Positions 16,646 through 24,973 of a DNA stretch of 37,804 nt are shown piece after piece; the first letter of the stretch is position 1; every line of letters starts with the position of its first letter. The stretch is from Bacteroidaceae bacterium (GTDB lineage Bacteria; Bacteroidota; Bacteroidia; Bacteroidales; Bacteroidaceae): assembly GCA_017445145.1 (NCBI GenBank), contig JAFSVI010000069.1, positions 1 to 37,804 on the forward strand, given 5' to 3'. The notes below the pieces were generated by a model, which saw only the letters and a list, made by a program, of their open reading frames with translations, did not search any database and was not told where the DNA came from. The position numbers were made by a program, and so were the translations under genes.

Positions 16646-17280
16646 TCGATGTACTGCATGATGAGGTCCGCGATTTGCTCCTCTGTCTTGCCGTCGGCGC
16701 TGATGACGAGGTGGTAGTTGCGGGTGTCGTAGCGCGATGTGCCGGCAGTGGCCTTGACGTAGTTCTCGCGCATCTTGTCGATCATGTCGATGGTCTTGCG
16801 GGCCTCGTCCTCGCTCATGCCCTGTTTGCGCATGACGCGCTCCACGCGGTAGTCCATGGATGCCTGGATGAGTATGCTCAGGTGGTTGGGGTGTTGGCGG
16901 AACACGTAGAAGCCGCTGCGCCCGGCCACGACGCACGACGCCTCGTCGGCTATGGCGAGGAGGATTTCCTTCTCATCCTTGATGACGGTCTTGGGGTCGA
17001 GCATCTCGTGGTAGCCCAGCTTGGGGTCGTAGAACTCGGCCGTGCTCTCGTAGCCGCCGAAGTTCACCATGCGCTTGAACTGTGCCCACCAGCCTTGGTC
17101 GCTGCCCTTGGCGCGCTCTATCTCCTTCACGCTGAGGCCGTACTTGTCCTGCAGACCCTTGATGACGGCCTTGTCAAAGTACTCCACGCGCAGCTTCTCG
17201 GCCAGCAGGCGTCCCACGGTGCGTCCGCCGCTGCCCAGTTCGCGGTTGATTGTGATGACAAATTTCTCGTTCTTGTTCAT
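16642..17280 (-). CDS. Cytidylate kinase-like family protein
   Basis: A 212-residue P-loop protein. The nucleotide-binding loop is ITINRELGSGGRTVG near the N-terminus; EYFDKAVIKGL and CVVAGRSGFYVFR follow, and MDYRVERVMRKQGMSEDEARKTIDMIDKMRENYVK is the lid and helix region with conserved Arg and Asp. This matches the cytidylate kinase-like family common in Bacteroidota and gut Firmicutes, distinct from the essential Cmk. The true substrate is not established. It overlaps the TtcA start by 4 bases and lies 13 bases downstream of the small lipoprotein gene, so these are likely co-transcribed. Confidence 0.88.
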   Translation of the reverse strand: MNKNEKFVITINRELGSGGRTVGRLLAEKLRVEYFDKAVIKGLQDKYGLSVKEIERAKGSDQGWWAQFKRMVNFGGYESTAEFYDPKLGYHEMLDPKTVIKDEKEILLAIADEASCVVAGRSGFYVFRQHPNHLSILIQASMDYRVERVMRKQGMSEDEARKTIDMIDKMRENYVKATAGTSRYDTRNYHLVISADGKTEEQIADLIMQYID

Positions 17281-17293
17281 GTCGTTATTCTGT

Positions 17294-17737
17294 TTATGGG
17301 TTCTCGTTGATGTCTGTGTCCTGTGATGGTGGTGTGGCGGTGTGGATGGTGTCCTGCACGAAGATGCATTCCACGCTGTAGTCGCCGGCGTGGATGTGGA
17401 ACACCACCGAGCGCTGGTGGTCGCTGGTGTTTCGCTCGAAGGTGATTGGCACGGCGAAGCTATAGAGCGTGTTGGCGGCTTTGTTGGTGAAGTCGGAATA
17501 TGCTTCGGGGTAGGTGTACCATGCGAAGTTGTCGCTGGGGGAGTTGACGCTGGTGCTCAGGGTGAACGACTCTGTGGTGAGGAAGCATAGCGAGTCCAAG
17601 CCTCCCTCGCCGCTCACGAGGATGGCGCCTTCCTCAGGATGTGAGATATACGTCTGGTGGTACTCGCTCTCTTTGTTGCAGGCAGCGGTGAGGGTTGCTG
17701 CCGCGAGCATGGTGATGGGTAGTAGGTGGTGTCTCAT
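17294..17737 (-). CDS. Small lipoprotein, unknown function
   Basis: A 147-residue protein with a lipoprotein signal peptide ending in the lipobox LTAAC (Cys20), so lipid-anchored, probably in the outer membrane or periplasm. The body is beta-rich (GAILVSGEGGLDSLCFLTTESFTLST, FAVPITFERNTSDHQRSVVFHIHAGDYSVECIFVQD). A stretch resembling a small Ig-like or BACON-type sandwich is possible but not demonstrable by eye. The last 15 residues are Thr/Pro/Asp-rich. It lies 52 bases after lptD; an outer-membrane partner role is only a guess from position. Confidence 0.75.
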   Translation of the reverse strand: MRHHLLPITMLAAATLTAACNKESEYHQTYISHPEEGAILVSGEGGLDSLCFLTTESFTLSTSVNSPSDNFAWYTYPEAYSDFTNKAANTLYSFAVPITFERNTSDHQRSVVFHIHAGDYSVECIFVQDTIHTATPPSQDTDINENP

Positions 17738-17789
17738 TGTATATTTTGCGATTTGGCGATTATTGCGATTTGCCAGTTGGCATTTTACA

Positions 17790-20700
17790 TCAATACCATT
17801 GTATGTTGTTGGAGTAGGACGACTGCTTCTTCCACTTGAGGGCGTCGGCGAGTGTCGATGCGTTGGCCTGGAAGGTGAAGTTGAAGCTGGTGTATGGTGC
17901 GAGCACGACGCTGCACGACATGTTGAAGCAGTGGAGGTCGCGCGAGACGGATGCCGTTGTCATGGACAGTTTCTTGTTGTTGAAGTCGTAGCCCGACGAC
18001 CACGTTATGTTCCACCCCGACGCAATCTGTATGTTGCCGGAGAAGTTCAGCGTGTGGGTCAGCCCGTAGGGGTAGCGCATGCGCTTGGTGTTGAACGTGC
18101 CGGAGGTGTTCTCGCGCAGCGAGATGCCGTAGGAGAAGGATAGCGACCACGGTATCTGGAAGCGCAGGTAGCCGTCGTCGTCGGTCTCGCCCTCGGTGGT
18201 TTGCCGCTGTGCGCCCCGCTTGCCCTGGTTGAGTGCGGGGTCCATGTTGGTGTTGTTCATGTCGGCCTCGTCCTCGATGTCGGCGTCCGACTTCTCGCCC
18301 TCGTGCTCGTCCTTCTTCTTGTCCTTGCCGAAGAGCTTGCGGAAGGTCTGGTTGTTGAACGTGTAGGAGATGTTCTGCGAGAGACCCTGGAAGCGCCCGA
18401 AGCGCCCTTGGCTGTACTCCGTCTTGTCGCCCACGCGCACGTTGCCGTTCTCGTCAATCTCGTAGGCATAGGTTGCGAATACGGCGTTGAGCGAGAAGGT
18501 GTAGCTCTTGGTGAGCTTCAGTCGCAGACGTGTGTTGAGGTCCGAGAGGGGTCGTGTCTTTGCGGCGAGGTTGTAGCTCATAGATGCCCCGATCTCGTCG
18601 ATGAGCGAGATCTTCTTGAATCCCGTGCTGTCCTTGTCGGTGCGTATCTTCATCTCGACGTTGTTGCCGATGTCCACGGTGATGCTTCCCGTCTGCCCCT
18701 GGCTGGGTACGCCGTAGAGCGCCCCTGTGTAGGGCGAATAGGTCACGGTGCTGACGTTGCCGCTGGCGTCGGTCTTGGTGTAGGTGTCCCAGTAGCCGTA
18801 GCGCGATGCGCCGAAGTCGGGAGCGTAGCTGAAGCTGATGCTTGGTGTGAGCACGTGGCGTATGGCCTGCACCTTCTTCTTGCCTATGAGGGGTCGGTAC
18901 GTGCCGTAGAGTTTTGTCGAGGCCTGCAGGCTCATGTTGTAGTCGAACACGTTGTAGAATCCCATCGTGGTGTCTCTCACAACGGTTTGATTCTCTGTGT
19001 CCCATCCCTGCTTGACCTTGTACATGTACATGCGGTCGGTGAAGTTGAACGACGGCGTGATGTTGATGTAGTTGGCCACGGTGAATGATGCGCTGATGGG
19101 TATGTTGTGCTTCATGCCGTTGCGCCAGTCCTTGATGAAGTTGGAGCGGAAGAGCTTGTCCTCCTTGGTGCTGATGCTGTTGGAGAAGGTGCCGGTGTAT
19201 GACATGGCAATCTTCTCGTACCATCGCTCGGCGCCCACCATCTTCTTGCGCTTGAAGGGGTTGAATCGTGCGAGGGATATGTTGAGCGATGGCAGTGTGA
19301 GCGATATGCTGCTGTCGCGCATGTTCTGCGACAGGTTCATGGTGGCCGACAGCGTGAGGCCAATTTTGGAGAACGACTTGCTGTATGAAACGCTCGATGT
19401 GCGTGTGCTCTGTGTGTAAGCCTGAGGGTTGTACATCGAGGTGAGGTTGTTGCGCTCGTAGCTTGTGGATGCGAAGTTCACGCTTGCCGAGAAGCTCTGC
19501 GAGGGGTTGGCCTTGCTGTCCTGCCGGTGGCTCCACTGTATCTTGTAGCTTGTTGTGCGCGAGTAGTCGGGCATGTTCTTCTCGCCCTCGACGGTGTTCT
19601 GGTATGAGAAGTTGAATGAGCCGCTGAACTTGTAGCGCTTCTTGTAGGTGCTCTGTGCGGAGAGGCCCCACGAGCCCTTGGTGTAGATTTCGCCGATGAG
19701 CTTGAGGTCGATGAGGTCGCTGATGGCAAAGTAGTAGCCGCCGTCGCGCAGGTAGAAGCCACGTGTGGTCTCGTCGCCGTATGTGGGCATGATGATGCCG
19801 GAGCTGTAGCTCTCGCTGAAGGGGAAGAAGCCGTAGGGAATGGCCAGTGGCACTGGCACATCCTCAATGACGAGGTATGCCGGCCCGAACACCACGTCCT
19901 TGCCTGGTCGCACCTTGGCTCGTGTGAGAGCGAGGTAGAAATGCGGGTGCCGCGCGTCGCAGGTGGTGTATTTGCCTCCTTTGATATACATCACGCCGGA
20001 GCTGTCGCGCTTGCTCTCGGTGCTGGTGAGATAGCCTTCGCCCTGTTCGGTGAACACGTTGTTGATGAATGCCTTGCGCGACTTGAAGTTGTAGGCTATC
20101 TCGTCGGGTTCGTATTCGTCCTCGCCCTGCTTGAACACGGGTGGCGACACCATCTTACCTGTGCTGTCGCGAGTGCCGAGGGCGTGTACCACGCTGCTGT
20201 CCATGGCCATGGTGATTAGGTTGGCCTGCAGCTCGAGGTTGGTGTATTTCACGTTGGCATCGCCATAGAGGTTGGCGCGGTTGGCAGCATAGTCGAAGGT
20301 GATGGAGTCCTTGGCAGTGTATGCCACGGGTGCGTCGAGAGCCTGGCTGCTGCGCCGTGTGGTATCGACGGCTGTCGTGTCGCGTCCGGTGTAGCCGCCG
20401 CGGTTGAGATAAACGGTGTCTGTGCCCACGACGATGTAGCGGGCGGTGTCGGAGCGGGCGGGTGCGTCGCCGGCTGCGATGCTGTCGATGGCGTGGATGG
20501 CGCCCGTGTCGCGTGCCGCCACACGCGCGAGTGTTGCCGCCGTGGCGCTGTCGGCGCGTATGCTGTCGGCGGGTGGCAGGCTGCCGGCGGCGCGTGCGCT
20601 ATCTACAACGGCCCCCACAGCAGCCGCCACGGCGCGTGCCGTGCTGTCGAGGCTTATGGTGTCGGTGGGCAGGTGTGCCGCTATGGCTTGCAGCGTGTCG

Positions 20701-20864
20701 CGCAGCGCGGCTGCCGTCTGCTCGAGGCGTGGCGGCAGCGTGGTGGTGGGTGTAGCCATGGCCGATGGTTTCTCAGCCTTGTTGCCGCGTGGTGTGGCAC
20801 AAGAGAGAATCAGCATAGCTACCATGCCGAGGAGTGCGGTTATGTGGGCTTTACGTCTGTTCAC
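17790..20864 (-). CDS. lptD: LPS assembly outer-membrane protein LptD (OstA-like)
   Basis: A 1024-residue protein of the Bacteroidota LptD family. It has a signal peptide (MLILSCATPRG near 17-27), an Ala/Thr/Asp-rich stretch of about 120 residues, an OstA-like beta-jellyroll region from about 175 (KDSITFDYAANRANLYGDANVKYTNLELQANLITMAMDSSVVHA, KAFINNVFTEQGEGYLTS, YIKGGKYTTCDARHPHFYL) and then a barrel to the C-terminal aromatic end NNIQWY, as expected for a BAM-inserted protein. LptD places lipopolysaccharide in the outer leaflet. FGPAYLVIEDVPVPLAIPYGFFPF is a family hallmark. The Cys at residue 22 resembles a weak lipobox, which is unusual for LptD. A consensus promoter lies at 20905-20935. 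Confidence 0.9.
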   Translation of the reverse strand: MNRRKAHITALLGMVAMLILSCATPRGNKAEKPSAMATPTTTLPPRLEQTAAALRDTLQAIAAHLPTDTISLDSTARAVAAAVGAVVDSARAAGSLPPADSIRADSATAATLARVAARDTGAIHAIDSIAAGDAPARSDTARYIVVGTDTVYLNRGGYTGRDTTAVDTTRRSSQALDAPVAYTAKDSITFDYAANRANLYGDANVKYTNLELQANLITMAMDSSVVHALGTRDSTGKMVSPPVFKQGEDEYEPDEIAYNFKSRKAFINNVFTEQGEGYLTSTESKRDSSGVMYIKGGKYTTCDARHPHFYLALTRAKVRPGKDVVFGPAYLVIEDVPVPLAIPYGFFPFSESYSSGIIMPTYGDETTRGFYLRDGGYYFAISDLIDLKLIGEIYTKGSWGLSAQSTYKKRYKFSGSFNFSYQNTVEGEKNMPDYSRTTSYKIQWSHRQDSKANPSQSFSASVNFASTSYERNNLTSMYNPQAYTQSTRTSSVSYSKSFSKIGLTLSATMNLSQNMRDSSISLTLPSLNISLARFNPFKRKKMVGAERWYEKIAMSYTGTFSNSISTKEDKLFRSNFIKDWRNGMKHNIPISASFTVANYINITPSFNFTDRMYMYKVKQGWDTENQTVVRDTTMGFYNVFDYNMSLQASTKLYGTYRPLIGKKKVQAIRHVLTPSISFSYAPDFGASRYGYWDTYTKTDASGNVSTVTYSPYTGALYGVPSQGQTGSITVDIGNNVEMKIRTDKDSTGFKKISLIDEIGASMSYNLAAKTRPLSDLNTRLRLKLTKSYTFSLNAVFATYAYEIDENGNVRVGDKTEYSQGRFGRFQGLSQNISYTFNNQTFRKLFGKDKKKDEHEGEKSDADIEDEADMNNTNMDPALNQGKRGAQRQTTEGETDDDGYLRFQIPWSLSFSYGISLRENTSGTFNTKRMRYPYGLTHTLNFSGNIQIASGWNITWSSGYDFNNKKLSMTTASVSRDLHCFNMSCSVVLAPYTSFNFTFQANASTLADALKWKKQSSYSNNIQWY

Positions 20865-20904
20865 TGTCTGTGGCGCCTTGTGTGTGGCTGGCCGAAAACA
20901 GCCG

Positions 20905-20935
20905 CAAAAGTAGTGCTTCTTGGTCGAACTGGCAA
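20905..20935 (-). promoter_or_regulatory. Predicted promoter of lptD
   Basis: On the minus strand: TTGC (20932-20935), 19 bases, then TACTTTTG (20905-20912), a full TAnnTTTG match. The -7 box is 40 bases before the lptD ATG, in the spacer after the HD-domain gene. Confidence 0.75.
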
Positions 20936-20993
20936 GAATATTCAGTTTTATTTAGGTTTTATCCGCTTATTTCACACGCCGAAACGCTTCGCC

Positions 20994-21533
20994 TCACACG
21001 CCGAAGAGCGCTATCCACTGGCGCATGCGCTCCAGCCCCTCCGGGCCGAAGCGCTCGAGCGAGCGCAAGACCTGCTCGGGTGTGCGCACGCGGTCGAGGT
21101 GCGACTTGGAGAAGAATTTGTCGGCATAGCAGATAATCTGCTCCTCGATGGTCTCCGGCACGAAGTCGGCCGCGGGCAGCGGCAGTTGCTGCGCGGCGAT
21201 GGTGGCGGCGGTGAGCCCCGTGCCGGTGTGGCGTTCTGCCACGCGTGCATGGCGCGGCATGCCCTCGCGTCGCAGCAGCTCGCCACCGAGCAGTCCGTGG
21301 CGTATGTATGGTTCCGTGCCGTGGCAGCTGATGCCAGGAGCGTCGGTGAGGTAGCATCCTATGTCGTGGAGCATGGCAGCTTCGCGCATGAAGGCCGTGT
21401 CGGCATGCAGTTCGGGGTGGCGTCGCGCCACGTCGTCGGCCATGTTGGCCACGTCGGTGCTGTGGCGCAGCAGTATGTGTCGGAGCTGTGGGTTGTCGGC
21501 GTAGTACTTGTCGATGAGTGTTTCGGGTGTCAC
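20994..21533 (-). CDS. HD-domain (HDIG) phosphohydrolase
   Basis: A 179-residue metal-dependent phosphohydrolase-fold protein. The HD pair is in AAMLHDIGCYL (about 53-62), preceded by RHSTDVANMA with the first histidine (H24). Further metal ligands are likely His79 (PYIRHGLLGG), His102 (AERHTGTG) and Asp138 (ICYADKFFSKS). The family includes small-nucleotide and phosphate-ester hydrolases; the substrate is unknown. The GTG at 21533 is chosen as the start because it lies 13 bases after the protease stop, in line with the short gaps in this gene group; a TTG 48 bases upstream would overlap the protease gene. Confidence 0.85.
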   Translation of the reverse strand: MTPETLIDKYYADNPQLRHILLRHSTDVANMADDVARRHPELHADTAFMREAAMLHDIGCYLTDAPGISCHGTEPYIRHGLLGGELLRREGMPRHARVAERHTGTGLTAATIAAQQLPLPAADFVPETIEEQIICYADKFFSKSHLDRVRTPEQVLRSLERFGPEGLERMRQWIALFGV

Positions 21534-21546
21534 GATGGTGTTTGTG

Positions 21547-23340
21547 TCAGTGGTGGTTGAGGTGTTTGCGGCCGTTGGCAACGACTATGCGCGACGCCGC
21601 TGTGGCCTTGCGGCCCGTGAGGTCGCGGGGTGTGTCGGCATCGCTGGTGCGTGGTGCGGTGGTGGCGGCTGTGTTGCCGCCGGGGAGTATGGCTCGTATG
21701 CCGTCGGGTGGGAGCGTGGTGAAGGAGATTTCGGCCTGCACGGCCCATGGACAGCGCAGACGGTAGGTGTAGCGTGTGTCGGGCAGCAGGTGTGTGAAGG
21801 CCACCGTGAGTGTGGTGTCGGCCCCGGCGTCGAGGGCCAGCACGGAGTAGTGGCGCATGTCCTCGTCGGCGCCGTCGGGGCGCAGACAGTGGGTGACGAG
21901 GTCGCCCGCCACGCCCGCTGCGGCGCTGTTGGCCACGGTGACGGCCACGGTGGCCTCCGTTGCGGCCACGGTCATCGTGGCCTTGCCCCATTCGAGGCGC
22001 TGTGGCGCTGTGGCTTGGGCCACGCTCACCGGCTGCGTGTAGGGTATGGTGACATCGTCGTGGGATATGCCAAGCAGGCGCTCGCCGGGTGTCGTGAACT
22101 GCAGGTAGGCGCGCTGTGTGCGCTGTTCCCCGGGCCGGAGGGTGATGGTTGACAGCCCCACGTAGTCAGCCTGCAGGAACACGGCGGTGTCGGTGGGCAG
22201 GAACGACATGACCTCGTAGGTGTAGGTCACGGTGTCGCGGCTCGTGTTGGCGAAGTCGAAGTCGGCGGCCACGTAGCCGCCGGTGACGGCCGGTCGCGCC
22301 AGGCGTATGGCGTTGAGGCTCACGCCGAGGCTGTCGAGGCGGAAGGTGTCGGCCTCGAGCGGGCGTGCGTCGGCCGAGGGGTGCATGACGAGCATGGAGT
22401 GGTTGGTGAAGAAGCCCATGGCGATGCCGTCGGCGGGGTGGTCGTGACGCTCCCACGGGTCGAGCCATTCGAGGTCATACCAGCCGTCGTAGCTGCCGTC
22501 GTAGCCCCAGTTGACGTGGTAGAAGCCCTGGCGGTTCACGCCGTCGATGTTGAAGGCGTGGCCGCTGAGGGCCATGGTGTGGGCGGCGTAGGCCACGGGG
22601 CGCCCCTGCTCCAGCTCGTGGCGCAGCAGGGCGTGCCATCGCTCGGGGGAATAGAGCACGCGGTCGTACACGCGCACCATGCCGTAGGCCAGCGCCTTGC
22701 GCAGCGCCTCGGGTGCGCGCCACAGGCTTGCTCCCGATGCTTCCAGCCCGTAGGACATATTTACTGCCATGCCAGCCGCCAGCGACACGAGAGCCACGGC
22801 CTCGCCCTCGGCCTGAGAGTAGGTGTGGCGGTAGTCGTCGAGGTAGTTGTCCCAGTCGAAGCGTGTGCCGGGTAGCATGTCGGGAATGGTGTAGTGGTCT
22901 GTCTGCCAGCCGTGGAGCGTGTCTGCCAGCGTCTGTGGGTGGCGGTGGTAGGCCATGAGCTGCTCTATGCATGTTGCCACACAGCCGGTGAGGCATCGCT
23001 CTTCGCTTTCGCGGCCGTCGTCGTTGGTCCATCGCGGGCACATCCAGTTGAAGGGTTCCTTCTGGTCGCGCACGGAGCGCAGCAGGGGGCCGATGTCGGC
23101 AGCGGGCGGCGCTATGTGGCGCCGTGTGGTGGGCGTGGCGTCGTCGGTGGGGCGGGGCAGTGGCCCGTCGTGGGCCACGGTGGCGTTGGCGGCGAGGCGA
23201 GTGCGCAGCAGTGGCGGCACGACGTTGCCGACCTCTACGCCATGAGCCACAAGTGCGCCGTCGTGGGTGATGCGCACTTGTGGCTTGGCGTGGAGCGGCA
23301 GCATCGCAAAGAGGCTGATGAGCAGGGCTTTGGCGTGCAT
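21547..23340 (-). CDS. C10-family cysteine protease (streptopain-like)
   Basis: A 597-residue secreted protease of the SpeB/interpain type. After a signal peptide, a propeptide-like segment (about 24-80) precedes the mature start region (PLLRSVRDQKEPFNWMCP). The catalytic cysteine is C120 in CLTGCVATCIEQLMAYHRHP and the catalytic histidine H261 in MALSGHAFNIDGVN; FYHVNWGYDGSYDGWY follows, all matching SpeB-family landmarks. Residues from about 355 to 540 are beta-rich, Ig-like appended domains, and the last 30 residues (DLTGRKA...RIVVANGRKHLNHH) resemble a C-terminal surface-secretion tail. Known relatives cleave host proteins. The 13-18-base gaps place it in the same transcription unit as the genes around it. 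Confidence 0.92.
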   Translation of the reverse strand: MHAKALLISLFAMLPLHAKPQVRITHDGALVAHGVEVGNVVPPLLRTRLAANATVAHDGPLPRPTDDATPTTRRHIAPPAADIGPLLRSVRDQKEPFNWMCPRWTNDDGRESEERCLTGCVATCIEQLMAYHRHPQTLADTLHGWQTDHYTIPDMLPGTRFDWDNYLDDYRHTYSQAEGEAVALVSLAAGMAVNMSYGLEASGASLWRAPEALRKALAYGMVRVYDRVLYSPERWHALLRHELEQGRPVAYAAHTMALSGHAFNIDGVNRQGFYHVNWGYDGSYDGWYDLEWLDPWERHDHPADGIAMGFFTNHSMLVMHPSADARPLEADTFRLDSLGVSLNAIRLARPAVTGGYVAADFDFANTSRDTVTYTYEVMSFLPTDTAVFLQADYVGLSTITLRPGEQRTQRAYLQFTTPGERLLGISHDDVTIPYTQPVSVAQATAPQRLEWGKATMTVAATEATVAVTVANSAAAGVAGDLVTHCLRPDGADEDMRHYSVLALDAGADTTLTVAFTHLLPDTRYTYRLRCPWAVQAEISFTTLPPDGIRAILPGGNTAATTAPRTSDADTPRDLTGRKATAASRIVVANGRKHLNHH

Positions 23341-23354
23341 GGCTTGAAGTGGTG

Positions 23355-24263
23355 CTACATCCCTGCCAGCTCCTTGGCGGCCGGGGTGAGTATGTCGGCA
23401 GCCTTGTCGTAGGGGATGACGAACGATGGCAGCCCGGCGGCGTAGCTGGCAATCTCATACTGCTGATACACGAAGCTGACGCCCTCGGCCGTCAGCGCCG
23501 GGGCTGAGCTGGGCAGCGGGATGATGGACATGAGGTCGGCATCGGGGTTTTCTATCAGCTCCATAAACTGCAGCTCTTCGTTGAGCAGGTCGCCGTTGGG
23601 GTCGTCGGGGGTGGAGAAATACTCCTTCAGGCCCTCGATGATGAGCGCGTTGAGCGTGGGGCGTGCGCTGATGGTGTCGATGATGTCCCAGCCCATGTGG
23701 TGGCCGTCGCTCTTGCGGAACGTCTCCTCGTCGATGATGTAGGCCCCATGGGCGCCGCCGGTGTATATGGAGTAGCCCGTGGTGTAGGTGACGTAGCGCG
23801 GCGTCTGCACCTGCACGGTGGCTTCGAGGCCGTTGCTGTAGCCCATGGGCACCCACTGGAATTCGTCGTCGGGGTCGGGCTTCACGGCCTCGAGCATCTG
23901 GTGCATGCCCGCGTCGCCATAGTAGCGCGTCATGGCTTCCACGTCGGTTGGCGAGCCGCCGAAGGGCGTGGGCTTGGGCGCATCGTCGTAGAGCTGCGGG
24001 TAGGCGCAGTCGGCCAGCAGCTGGCGCAGCCACAGGCGTATGCTGTCGGCGGCCACGCTGTGGTCGGCAGCCACGGGGTATTCCACCAGCAGTCGCTGCG
24101 AGATCTCGCAGCTGTCGCTCATGGCGCTGTCCTCATACACGGTGATGGCGAAGGCGATGCTGTCGGCATCCTGTGAGCCGGACGCCGGGCGGCATGCGCC
24201 GAGCGACATGGCGGCTGCCACCACCGTTGTGGCGGCGCCGCAGAAAAGTGTCGTCTTGTTCAT
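23355..24263 (-). CDS. DUF3298/DUF4163-type lipoprotein (RsiV-like fold)
   Basis: A 302-residue lipoprotein; lipobox SLGAC (Cys24). The N-terminal half resembles DUF4163 and the C-terminal half DUF3298, seen together in RsiV: YTTGYSIYTGGAHGAYIIDEETFR near 165-190 and GVSFVYQQYEIASYAAGLPSFVIPYDKAADILTPAAKEL at the end. In RsiV this region binds lysozyme and controls a sigma factor; here there is no sigma factor or transmembrane helix, so that function should not be transferred. It lies directly upstream of the protease gene, 14 bases apart. Confidence 0.82.
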   Translation of the reverse strand: MNKTTLFCGAATTVVAAAMSLGACRPASGSQDADSIAFAITVYEDSAMSDSCEISQRLLVEYPVAADHSVAADSIRLWLRQLLADCAYPQLYDDAPKPTPFGGSPTDVEAMTRYYGDAGMHQMLEAVKPDPDDEFQWVPMGYSNGLEATVQVQTPRYVTYTTGYSIYTGGAHGAYIIDEETFRKSDGHHMGWDIIDTISARPTLNALIIEGLKEYFSTPDDPNGDLLNEELQFMELIENPDADLMSIIPLPSSAPALTAEGVSFVYQQYEIASYAAGLPSFVIPYDKAADILTPAAKELAGM

Positions 24264-24281
24264 GTGCAGGGGTGTTGGGGG

Positions 24282-24950
24282 TTATGCACGCGCGGCGGCG
24301 ATATAGCCCAGTGCCTCGCGGCACTTGTCGGTGACATACTGCCAGTCCTGTGCCGCCACCTTGTCCTTGGGGAAGAGCTTCGAGCCCATGCCGACGCAGA
24401 ACACACCCGCCTTGAACCACGAGCGCAGGTTCTCCTCGTCGGGCGACACGCCGCCCGTGACCATGATCTTCGACCACGGCATGGGGGCCATCAGCCCCTT
24501 CACCATGTTGGGGCCATAGACGTCGCCCGGGAACAGCTTCGTCAGGTCGCAGCCCAGCTCCTGGGCCTTGCCGATCTCGCTCACCGTGCCGCAGCCGGGG
24601 CAGTAGGGCACGAGGCGACGGTTGCACACCGGGGCCACCTCGGGGTTGAACAGCGGCCCCACGACGAAGCATGCGCCGAGCTGTATGTACATGGCGGCGG
24701 TGGGGGCATCGACGACGCTGCCTATGCCCAGCGCCAGCTCGGGGCATTCCACGGCGGCATACTTGACGCACTCGGCAAAGACCTCCTGCGCGAAGTCGCC
24801 GCGGTTGGTGAACTCGAAGGCGCGCACGCCGCCCTCGTAGCATGCCTTGATGACCTGCTTGGCCACGGCGGCATCCTTGTGGTAGAACACGGGCACCATG
24901 GGTGCCTCCTTGATTTTGGCCATGACGGCCATCTTGTCGAATCTTGCCAT
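24282..24950 (-). CDS. eda: KDPG/KHG aldolase
   Basis: A 222-residue class I aldolase that splits 2-keto-3-deoxy-6-phosphogluconate into pyruvate and glyceraldehyde 3-phosphate. The Schiff-base lysine is K138 in [10 protein letters not shown]; Glu46 and Arg50 in FEFTNRGD match the E. coli Eda catalytic and phosphate residues (E45, R49). [17 protein letters not shown] and [12 protein letters not shown] are the later phosphate-binding strands. Trimer-forming family, cytosolic. It lies 23 bases downstream of kdgK, and the two together complete the last steps of hexuronate breakdown (KDG to KDPG to pyruvate and G3P). Confidence 0.94.
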   Translation of the reverse strand: MARFDKMAVMAKIKEAPMVPVFYHKDAAVAKQVIKACYEGGVRAFEFTNRGDFAQEVFAECVKYAAVECPELALGIGSVVDAPTAAMYIQLGACFVVGPLFNPEVAPVCNRRLVPYCPGCGTVSEIGKAQELGCDLTKLFPGDVYGPNMVKGLMAPMPWSKIMVTGGVSPDEENLRSWFKAGVFCVGMGSKLFPKDKVAAQDWQYVTDKCREALGYIAAARA

Positions 24951-24973
24951 ATAAGTTTGATTTACGTTTATGC

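Noticed and set aside
16646-16936. N-terminal extension of TtcA
   Set aside because: It is His/Arg/Pro-rich, lies entirely inside the kinase-like gene in another frame, and makes the protein longer than the family.
18454-19671. Open frame of 405 codons on the same strand as lptD in another frame
   Set aside because: His/Gln/Arg-rich composition typical of an out-of-frame reading; lptD explains the sequence.
23355-24263. DUF3298 lipoprotein as an anti-sigma factor like RsiV
   Set aside because: There is no transmembrane or sigma-binding segment and no sigma factor gene nearby.
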